Part shown: positions 1-10,400 of the stretch, in pieces
Numbering within the stretch: position 1 is the first letter of the stretch
Layout of the letters: every line of letters starts with the position of its first letter
Assembly (NCBI GenBank): GCA_033557685.1
Contig: JAWQRN010000461.1
Span: 1-29,303 of the forward strand
DNA from: Sperchopsis tessellata
Taxonomy: Eukaryota > Arthropoda > Insecta > Coleoptera > Hydrophilidae
Reading direction: 5' to 3'
DNA length: 29,303 nucleotides
Program-made: the position numbers and the translations under genes
Notes under the pieces: generated by a model
What the model was told of the DNA's origin: nothing
The model's database searches: none
Seen by the model: only the letters and a program-made list of their open reading frames with translations

Positions 1-129
1 ATGCTCTCTAAATATGTATTATTTTAAAGCTACCATTGTAGTAAAGAAACAATATTGTCATAGATCATCAGCCAAAGCCTACTGCACTGTCAATGACAAG
101 CTTTAAAATAATACATATTTAGAGAGCAT
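1..129. repeat. 31-bp perfect inverted repeat with 67-bp spacer
   Basis: Bases 1-31 and 99-129 are exact reverse complements, both AT-rich and beginning or ending with ATGCTCTCT. The left arm starts at the first base of the window, so the repeat may continue outside it. It could be a small hairpin element or the end of a longer palindrome. There is no coding content in the spacer. Confidence 0.85.
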
Positions 130-2058
130 TTTCAAGGCCCAATATGTCAAAAACTATAGTGAATCACTCTGTCCGGCAACAATCTGTATGTATTTGTATA
201 GTGTGTTGCCTAGTATTAATACTATGAGAGAAAAATGCTCTTTCAAAATACCCGTGAGAACCTTTTTGGGAGCTCTACCTGCTAAAACAAAGTGACTTCT
301 TCAGTGAATGAAGTAGAAAAACGTTTGTTCCACAGTACCGATGTCATCATACTGTTTAAAAATGTAAGTACAAGACGCACTATCATTCATGAAAACGGCA
401 AATGCATCTATAGATGTGACGGTTAGCTCTGGCGATTATGTTATTTCATAATCAATTATTGATTATTGTAAAACAATTCATTATATTGATTCATCTATTA
501 AACATCGATTATTTTTCGACTTATCGATAATAATTCCCAGGGCAAGTGCTGTTTTTACGTAACTGCTACTTTTAACTGGTTTTTTTCAGGACCAACGTAT
601 CGCGCTTCGCAAGTACTCAGAAACTTTTAAAGCACACGATCTGCTGAAAAGACCAACGTGCGCAACAGTGACTTACCAAAGCTGGACATGTGACGGTATT
701 TACATAACAGCCAGTTTATTGGAGCTTATATTCAATTTTGAAATAGGTAGTATATTTGCCGTGCAAATGAATTTGAATTTAAAAATGTTTATAATTTTGT
801 GTTTACTTTAAAGCATAATATATTTTGTTTCTACAAAGTTTGCTCCATTTTCCTTCAAAACATGATAGCAATTAAAAATTATTTAAACAAAAGGCCCTTT
901 TACAGTCTGTTTCTACGTATCTGGCAGACATCAGTTCTTTCAACCTTCCGATCATGCAGGCCGGCAATAACAAACATTTGCCGGGACATAATAAAAATGT
1001 ATTAACATCGCTAAGTCATCGGGTTTGGGCTTGGAACAAGAACACCTAAACTAACCGCAGCTGTTTCTGTGTGCCGAGTTGCCATCAGACTATTAACAGT
1101 TTCACAGTCGCAGTTACTTTGTTGCGTTAAGGTACAAAAACGGTATTTCCCATCTCTAATATATAGATACTTGTGATGGACATCTGCTCAGTATTGAAGG
1201 ACAATGTAGTAGTTAGTTTCAGGCCACGACAAATATTTTTGATAGTTCTACAGCACCTATGGACTATGCAATATATTGTGAAAACAAATGATAGGTAAGG
1301 AGGTAAATAGAGAGCAATATATATTTACTACATCGAACATTGAGACAGCAAAAGTTTGTCAGTATTTATACTGCTAGAACAATAAAAATGTTGGTTGTCT
1401 TTTACTTCGAAAGATCTATGCGAACTATAAATATAATGGCATGATATTTCTCTCTTGTATGTGAAATGAATAAGTGTTTTCGATTTCCATAATTCCAATA
1501 GCTTCAGACGCATGTGTGTTTTCGTTCTTTTGTTCTCGTGCGTTTTATTAGGATAGTTATAGGAATGATCAAGCTAGGGTGAAAGGATGGATTTAAATGT
1601 TTTCACAAAGTCATATTTTACACAATTATTTGTAGTTTATAACATATGTACTTGAATATAATTAAGTTCGCGTACTTGAACTGTAAGAAACTTATCGAAG
1701 TTTAATGAGTTTGAATTATTTAACAATATGACCACAAATACGTCGACACTGTGAGATAGTATATAAACTGTTCTCTTGATGAACACAACTTGTACTTGAT
1801 TGTACAGTGTGAACAAAAATACCCCACAGTAAAGAAGAAAGTATAGTTTTCGTTTGTTCATATTACATTTTGGTCAACCCTATCCTGCAGGAATATGAGA
1901 TTTGATGACACTATACAAATATTTACACAACACAATATGCATGTCTATAGCGGTGGTTGCTGAAAAATGGCGTAAACAAATATTATTTGTTAATACCAGC
2001 CTTTGTTAGAAAAATAATGTTCATTTTTATGCACTCTGCCTCATAGGCACAGAAAAAA
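130..2058. other. intergenic, no recognisable gene
   Basis: The stretch is AT-rich, with only short, low-complexity reading frames on either strand. A 73-codon open frame at 590-811 preceded by a pyrimidine tract and CAG is noted separately as a finding. Small palindromes occur (for example AATCAATTATTGATT near 451). No RNA gene or element could be identified. Confidence 0.6.
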
Positions 2059-2978
2059 TGAGGTAAATAATACATGTTGTATAGTTTCACAGATTTTATA
2101 ATTTTGTTGACTAGTTTCGATTTTTTAAGCAGGGGTTCAGTAGAGGAGATCTGTTAAATTCTACAAGTGCATTTACACAATTATGTTAACTACTGTTTGA
2201 ATGTCTTTTTATTTCTATTGTCTCAAGATAATTTAAGCTAATGCTTTTTTGCTTAATATGAAGGGCATCTATTTTTATTTGTTGGAGTGTTCTATTTCTA
2301 GGTGATCAGTGAAATTTGACTTAGTGTGGGGTGGATTATCAAGGTTTATGTTTTTTTTTGTATTCGCTAATATATTCGTCCGTTCTGATTTTGAAATTTC
2401 TACCAGTTTGACCGATGAATTCTGTATTACACTCTAAACAAGACAATCTATAGACACCCGATTTTTGTAAAATATCTCTAGGGTCTTTAAGTTAAATATT
2501 TGGTGACTGATATTTGTGGTTGATTTGAAGGCAACTTTTAATTTTAGTTTGGACAAAATGTTAGAAATATGGTCTGATAATTTTCCTAGATATGTTATGA
2601 CTACATATGGTTCATTAGCAATTAATTTTTGTTGTGGATATATCATATTACTAACTGTTTTCTTAGAGTGTAATTTTAAAAGTGTCTATTTGGGAGGTAA
2701 AGTATCCATTGCTTAAAGCAATCTGTTTAATGGTGGAAATTTCCTGTTCTTTATTTTTATCCAAAAGGATCTCTAGCCTATTTATCATAGCTCTTAAACT
2801 TGAAAGTTTATGTACTAATATGATGTTGTGAACTAGCAGCTATTGTTGAGTCTGTAAATGTGGGCTTTCTATATATTTGAAATTCTAAAGAGTGGGCAAT
2901 ACGGCAAATTGTTAAATCTAGGAAATTTATTTTATCTATTTCGGTTTCTACGGTGAACTCGATATTATTGTGTAATGT
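2059..2978 (-). mobile_element. Penelope-like element, 5'-truncated copy A
   Basis: On the minus strand, broken frames give INRLEILLDKNKEQEIS and IKQIALSNGYFTSQID, typical of the end of a Penelope-like reverse transcriptase and its linker. The GIY-YIG endonuclease motif follows at about 2458-2385: GVYRLSCLECNTEFIGQTGR. The catalytic RT core is absent, so this is a 3' remnant. The assignment rests on the RT-linker-GIY-YIG order unique to Penelope-like elements. Stops and frameshifts exclude function. Confidence 0.8.
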
Positions 2979-3009
2979 GTTAATTTACGTAATGATGTAT
3001 TATCCTGCT

Positions 3010-3926
3010 TTTCAGGTACAGATAGACAATTAAACACATTTCTAAAATACATTACACAATAATAGCGAATTCACCGTAGAAACTGAAATAGATAATAAAA
3101 TAAATTTCTTAGATTTAACAATTTGCCGTATTGCCCACTCTTTACAATTTCAAATATATTGAAAGCTCACATTTACAGACTCTACAGTAGCTGCTAGTTC
3201 ACAACATAATATTAGTCATAAACTTTCAAGTTTTAGAGCTATGATAAACAAGACTAGATATCCTTTCAGATAAAAATAAAGAACAAGAAATTGCCACCAT
3301 TAAACAGATTGCTTTAAGCAACGGATACTTTACCTCCCAAATAGACACGCTTTTAAAATTACTCTAAGAAAACAGTTACTAATATGATATATCCAAAAAT
3401 TAATTTCTAATGAAACATATGTAGGCATAACATACCTAGGAAGATGTTCATGTATATAGATTGTCTTGCACAGAGTGTAATACAGTATACATCGGTCAAA
3501 CTAGTACAAATTTCAAAATCAGACGGACGAACATATTAGAGAATACAAAAAATACATAATCCTAGATAGCCCACCCCATACCAAGTCAAATTTCACTGAT
3601 CGTCTTCTAGAAGCAAGACACTCACTTCAAAAATAAAAATAGTCGCCCTTCATATTACGCAAAAAAGCATTCGCTTAAATTATTTTGAGACAATAGAAAT
3701 AAAAAGACATTCAAACAATAGTATACATAATTGTGTCAATGAACTTTTAGAATTAAACAGATCCCATGTACCAACAGCCGCTAAATTGTATCCCCCCTAC
3801 CCCCAAAAATGTTATAAATTAGGCTGGTAAGTTGTAGTAATCTTAGTTATGAATGTTTTAAAAAATGAAACTAGTCAACAAAATTATAAAATCTGTGAAA
3901 CTATACAAAGTGTTTCATTTACCTCA
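3010..3926 (+). mobile_element. Penelope-like element, 5'-truncated copy B
   Basis: On the plus strand, fragments read DRQLNTFLKYITQ, then after a frameshift EFTVETEIDNKINFLDLTIC, then SSFRAMINK and IKQIALSNGYFTSQID. The endonuclease piece at about 3451-3520 reads VYRLSCTECNTVYIGQT. The copy extends about 40 bp further 5' than copy A. The conserved block between the linker and GIY-YIG is deleted, and the frame is broken several times. Confidence 0.8.
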
Positions 3927-4088
3927 TAATTTTAAATTATGAAGTTTCGTGAAGTAACGTTCAACTCCTTTAAATATTTTGAAAGGAAAGACATTGGCAG
4001 CCTACTCCAACCATAAAAACTTATTTTACTTAGTTAACATTTACTTTGTTGAAGCATATTTTGAGAACTACAAATAACAAAATGTAGC

Positions 4089-4108
4089 TTTATTAAATAT
4101 ATTTTATT
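4089..4108 (-). terminator. candidate BRR2 poly(A) signals
   Basis: Two AATAAA hexamers on the minus strand, 4108-4103 and 4094-4089, lie about 80-100 bp past the stop codon. That spacing fits 3'-end cleavage signals. The region is AT-rich, so chance occurrence is possible. Confidence 0.5.
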
Positions 4109-4188
4109 TTAAAACAAATAGAAAACTATAATAAAAATAAAACAATACATGAATACTAAAACCTTTAATGTACAAAATTGTTAATAAC

Positions 4189-4428
4189 TTAGTCCGAGTC
4201 ACTAGCACTAGACTCAAAATCTCCAACATCAATGGAGAACTTATATTCTTGATCACATCCTAAGTATGCATCACTCATAAAATATAATGTATAATTATGA
4301 TGACCCGGACTGGGTGCAACGAAATCAAGTTTCACTCGTGCCTTCTGTTGAAGCGTTAACCTTTTGATTGATAAAAGTGAATTACTCTTTGGATCTCCAA
4401 TCACAACCCACCATCCTTCTTCACGTTT
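4189..4428 (-). CDS. SNRNP200: BRR2 exon 12, C-terminus
   Basis: It encodes KREEGWWVVIGDPKSNSLLS, KARVKLDFVAP, NYTLYFMSDAYLGCDQEYKF and the acidic, serine-rich tail ending SASDSD before TAA (4191-4189). The tail resembles the human one ending in SDSD. Confidence 0.96.
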   Translation of the reverse strand, partial: KREEGWWVVIGDPKSNSLLSIKRLTLQQKARVKLDFVAPSPGHHNYTLYFMSDAYLGCDQEYKFSIDVGDFESSASDSD

Positions 4429-7400
4429 CTGTGAACACAAAAAAAATACAATCAATTTAAAGAAAATTCAAAATTGGTTTCTTATACAGAAAAAAGGCCA
4501 AACAATATTGCTCACAATATTTTTTAAACCTTATATTTAACTTCATTTCGATGTTTATAACACACTTAACCTGAATGTGGTGGAAATCAGATTTTCATAT
4601 TTGTTTGGTAAAAAACATATTTCATACCTGTGGGAAGAACGGTGCGATAACAGGACCACTAACTTCATCTTCACGTTCCAACTGTACAGCTACATGTACT
4701 GAAGAACCAGAGTGTATTCTATCTTTATCTAGAACTTCATAGCTCATTTCTATGTTTGGATACCGATTACAGAACCGAGCTACATCAGCCATTTGGGCAT
4801 CACTAAGCTGTAGAAGTTTTGATCTGTCTTCATCTTCCAGTTCCATAATATCAAATACAGTTTCAACGCCCTATAATACAAAATGTAATAAATAAGCTTT
4901 CATAGTTATAATTTAAAAATCTACACTTACCTTATCTGTACATCTTTTAATAATTTCGTTGTTGAAATGCGGCAATTGTTTCAAATAAGAGTCCTTACTC
5001 CACATAGCTTGTGTAACCATTTGAGCAAGTTCCATAGCAGCAACAGCTGGTGATAACCAACCGTTTGAGCTTAGTACATCAACGCAAGCTTGTATCAGCC
5101 TAATAGCTTTGCTTAAAACTGATTCAGTGTCTCCTTGTAGTTCAGCGCCTAACTGCAACCTGCACAAGTGGGCTTGCAGGAGAAGATTCGTTTTGACATG
5201 TGGATCGTTATATTTTGGTTGTCCACCACTTGGTCCGGTCAACTTGTTGGGCAATCTTTGGGCTAAGCTTCTGAGTACATTATCTTCATGGTGTCTTACA
5301 GGTACATCTTCATACTCGGCAGCAGATGATATAATTTCTAACAATCCTCTTATTTTTGTTTTGCTGTTTAGTGACAAACTGAATAGCTCTGAAAATAGAA
5401 TTTTGATAATTAACAAGATGATTAATAAATGGGTTTTATTTGAAATAAGCAAACTTTTGAAAGAAAGGAATCCTACACGTTGTTTGATTAAGACAAACCA
5501 ATGATCGTGTAAAATGCAACTTATTTCAGACATTTTAGGATAATATGACGAACAAGAAAGTTTAGTAAAAGCAGTTATACAGAGCGTAAAGATTATTAAG
5601 CCAGTAAATATTCCCCAATAAATTAAGCATCTACTAATATGATTTTTTAGCTTTAGACAAAAAAAAAGAAATAAAATAAACGTGTCGTAGATAAATATAA
5701 TACAGCACAATACACCTGTATGCGGCAAACAAAGGTAACTTTTTAAGGGCTTACATACACCTGGGTAGGTCAAATAGATCGATTTTTCAAAATGGTGCTC
5801 ATTCGAAAGTACTATCCTTTGAGTGTATACCCTGAAAATTTCATAAGGAAATTCACAGTAATGACAAAGTTATAGCGTTATGTAACTGACCAGGTAAGCA
5901 ACGACTAACAGGCAGGTAGACCCTTTGCCATCTGTTAGACTACGAGCCAGATGTTCTTGCTCCTGTTGAATTCTGGGTATTTGTGAATGAGGTTGACACA
6001 ACAAAAAAAAAGATCTAATGGAAGCGTCAACATCTAAGGAAGATCCGTCATATGGCCAAGGAATCGACGATTTTATGTAAGTTTATGATAAACCAGTTAT
6101 TTTAGTGTAAAGTAAACTCAAAACTTTAAACGTGTTTTACTCGAAACAGTGTTTTCAAAATCGGTACCAGAAATATTTCCGCAACTACTGGACCGATCTG
6201 GATCAAGTTTTGCACAGTTATGCTTCACACAATAGTCTAGTACTTATTGAGCCGTTTTTTTGATATTTGGCATATTTTCTTTTTCTCGAACAATTTTGAG
6301 GCGAAAAATCACCTGTTTGATTCCAGACTGCCATGAATCGAAAAAATTAAATTGTTAAATTCCGGCTCGATAAATAGTAGTTTTATCTATCTACTTTAAG
6401 AAACAAATAAATTTTTTGTTTTTAGATAAGAAATGGCAGAGGCACGTCTGGTACCGCGAACGCTGTCAATATAAACACTTCCCAGGGAAACGACTGTAAC
6501 ACTTTTACCGTTTGAAATTTTTTAACCAAATTTCACCCAATGTAGATAAAATGTCATATTTTAAAATGTATATCATGGTTGTTCAATACGAACATGTCGA
6601 AAACATTTTTCTTACCTATGGACTAATCAAAACAATACGCCATTATAATAGAACAGAAAACTGCATTGATAACATCTTCACCAATGTATACAAGTATAGA
6701 GCATTTACATACTCTACATATATTTCAGATCATAAAGCCCAAGTAATTGAAATAGACTCGACAATAGATAAGACAATATAAATATCCCGTAAATGTACTG
6801 GGGCTAATCTGGCCGGGTTCAAACAAGAACTTTTCGGGGAGGACTTCCAATGTGTGCGGTGAAAACTATCCAAATAAGAAATACAACAGATTTATGGATG
6901 TAGTGTTATTGCATTACAATGCTAACATACCAAATAAACAACTAAAAGACAAATTCATTTATCACCTTTCAAGAGATTTGATGGAGGTTCGAGAAACCCT
7001 AATGTGTGATGCTTACTGAAATTCTGAAAACGAAGCCAATTATTGCAAGCTATAAGAAATTTGACCTCAAACTTGTTTGTGACAAAAAGCGAAAACACAA
7101 CGTAGGTTACATCAATAACTCTCCAAATAAACAAAAAGCATTATGGAGTGTAATCAATCAATCGAAAGACTTCAAGAGATAAAAGAAGACCGGACTCATC
7201 AATGCCTTCTGCAAAAGAATTTTGCTGTTTTTTATAGTGAGAAGGCAGCAGAATTAGATAACCAGCTTCAGGTCGCTGGAGATGATCCTCTGCTGTTGGT
7301 GAGGAAGATCCCCAAGTATAGCACTTCAATATTCCTTTTTCCGGTAGATGAGCAAGATATTAAAACTTGTATTATGAAACTTAAATCAAAAGCTACAAAA

Positions 7401-10400
7401 GATATATCAGACATAAATACAAGAATTGTCAAGAAGATCTGTGACATTATTGCCCCTCCACTAACTGATATAATAAACAGTTGCCTGAAGTCAGAAGTTT
7501 TTCCAAATGGGATGAAGCAGGTAAAAGTGATCCCAATTTTGAAGAAGGGAAATGCAACACAACTAAATAATTTTCGCCCAATATCAATATTACCAGCATT
7601 TTCTAAAGTATTGGTAACTATCGTGTTGCAACAGTTGAGTTTCATTAAGTTCCGTCACGGCAAAAGCACGAGGGATGCATTGATGTCGTTAGTTCGAACA
7701 AAGGTTTACATGCACAGCAATTTTTTGTGATCTGACGAAAGCGTTTGATTGTGTAGACCACCAAAATCTTCTAGATAAGATAGAACAGTATGGAATTAAG
7801 GGTAATGCACTGAGATTTATTAAATCGTACCTCTCAGACATCAGTTGATAAATGTTTGTGGAGAGTCAAGCTACTCCACTTTAATGAACAGGGGAATTGC
7901 CAAGGGATCCATGTTGGGATCTTTTCTCTTCATACTGTACATGAATGACCACCTAGTAATGTACCATGATACTACCTTATCAGTCAGGAGTGGGGATAGG
8001 TCGGAGCTATGGGTACTGAATGAGAATATGATCACGAGTGCTGGCACATGGTTTCTTGCAAACAAACTACATCTCCACGAGGAAATACTGAAGACGCTAA
8101 CATTTTCCTCCTCAAGACGAACAGGAGAGACGAAATATGTAAATTTTCTTAGTGATGCCCCATGTTGAGGAATTACTCAAAAGACTAGCAAGGGCTACCG
8201 ATGTTGCACGCAGGATACGTGCAGTGGCAGAGGGGTATGCTGTCCTGACGGCATACCATGTGCTTTTCCACTCGGTGATGTATGGTGTTGAAGTGTAGAT
8301 CAATATATGCGAACAGTGTGTTGGTGTGCCAGAAAAAAGCAGTGAGGGCGACCTTCGTTCAGACAACATAAGGTATTAAAACTACCTGCCGTATATATCT
8401 TGCAAAAGCTGATGGATACTGGGAGACAGTACCAAAAATTTTCCCTAAAGAGGAAGAACATAGATATGGACTACGATCTGCCAATGATTTAACTATCCCA
8501 AAGAATAAACTGGGCTCCACAACTTGTTGGTCTTCGATTGTTTAACAGATTGCCCAAAGAATGGAGAAACCTTTCTCTTAAGCCCTTCAAGAAGAAGACA
8601 AAGCGATAGCTAATGGAGCATCTCCTATATTCGGACCAAGAATTTTTTAAAAACGTTAGTTTCCTCCGTCTATGTAGAGTGTGTTTTGACAGGACTGTAT
8701 ATATAATTATAATAAATCTTATCTTACTTCTTAACCATAAGCAGTGGTAATAATGTAAGTTACTCCAAAGTTACATCGAAGATGGAAGATCTTTCGGCTC
8801 GCACAAGCAACCCTGATTCTTAAATAGCTTAAACCTCGTAGATACAACTTTTGGTATTGAAAGTAATAAAGAAATTTGAATCATTATACACAATTTATTA
8901 ACCCCCAAGGTAGTGTGTGTTTTGATAAACAAAGAATAAGATTTACGGATCTCCTTATCATTGGGACCATTACAAGTGTAGCGAAGACTAAGAAAAACTA
9001 AAACCACTTACCTATTGTTGTATAATTGATATAATAGTACGCAGCAATCATTCCTAAATTCAAAGGTAAACAGTCCATTTCATCTTCCACACTAATACAT
9101 TTAGATTGTTCTAAATCAGACAATGTATTTTCTACCAATTCAGAGAGATGATCTGATAAATGTCTATGAGATACTCCTTGTAAGTTGTAATAATTTGGGT
9201 TCTGTGTAAGTCTTCTATATAGGAACGTCCACGTTAAATAATCCACAGCATCTTGCTTATTTTCTATTGTTTTGGTAACAATTTCGGCGTTGAAATGGTC
9301 GTGTAATCTATGATCTAAATGGCTCTAAAAACAAAAATTACTTGATTAGGTTTGAAGATCCTGTTGCAATGTTTACAACTTTATATCTCTAATTATAAAG
9401 ACAAATCTGAAAACATGTATCATAATTTAAAAATATATAAGAGACTTACTTCTACAGGAAGAGAATCATTCAAGAACTTTTTGAAGAAATCCTTTTTTGA
9501 ACTCTGACACAAAAGAACACATTTTGCATCGTCATCCTCTAACGGTCGGTTAGCTCTCCCAACCATTTGAAGCACATCAGTAATGGGATAATCTTCATAA
9601 GCGTGAACTTTACCATTGTAAAACTGTGTATCCATTATAATGACAAGATGTGCAAATATGTTGACGCCCCAGCATAAATCTCTTGTAACTACGGCAACTT
9701 GAACAGCTCCAGAATCGAACAGTTGTTCTACCAATCTATGATCACTAGCTGTAAGTCCTTCGTGCATATAAGCAACTCCTTGAGATAATGTTTCTTTAAG
9801 TGTCTGAAATTTAAAATTAATTGTTAACATCCTTTGATTATAGATTTGTTGTATAGATTAAGAAATGTTTACGTAAGGTAGACTTATAGTATAGTACAGG
9901 ACAGGGCGTCCCATTTTCGATAGAGTCAGAAGAAAACTAATTATTGCTTTAAAATACATTTGAAGAACTTAAATTTCAATTACCATTTTTAAGGTAAAGG
10001 GGGAAATTGTAAAGTTAGGATTTTTGTCAACATAACTCTGCTATTATTTTTATACATATTCAAAAATGGTTACAACATTCTCATTATTACCTTTTAAGAT
10101 AAATGTAATTCACGGATTAAAAGACCCCTAGGAGCGCTAGCATCGAATGGGGGCTTAATTTCAAGATAGTCGTCCGCAGATGGATGGACTACATTACTTT
10201 GATTTATATGTGACATAATATTTGAGCCAGCGGTTGTTTTTGTTGATTTTATGGATTATGTGGAAGATTTCAAGAGACCATTTGTTGAGGGATCGGCAAT
10301 TATCTAGTAAATCACCTGATCGAATGTGGCGTGATTGGAAAGCGGGACGGCGGCATCCATATCTTTTCATTGTGTCTGCAAACATCGCATTTGGATCAGA

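Larger units (their letters stand above)
2059..3926. repeat. long inverted repeat made of two head-to-head Penelope-like copies
   Basis: The left arm (2059-2978) and right arm (3049-3926) are reverse complements over most of their length, separated by about 70 bp. They end together at the outer boundary on TGAGGTAAAT (left) and ATTTACCTCA (right). The arms are not perfect. The right arm lacks roughly 120 bp matching about 2460-2585 of the left arm, and it has about 75 extra bp near 3769-3855. A transcript through it could fold into a hairpin of several hundred base pairs. Confidence 0.9.
5389..9011 (-). other. BRR2 intron 9 (3.6 kb, expanded by mobile DNA)
   Basis: The donor GTAAGT is at 9011 and the acceptor CAG ends at 5389. 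From the acceptor side, 5389-5770 is AT-rich intron, 5774-6500 is repeat-like sequence with a mini-exon-like frame, 6500-8735 is an antisense LINE, and 8736-9011 holds nothing recognised. Confidence 0.85.

Noticed and set aside
4913..5773. 286-codon minus-strand open frame
   Set aside because: Only 4931-5388 is exon 10. The hydrophobic N-terminal part is translated intron upstream of the CAG acceptor and should not be read as a membrane protein.
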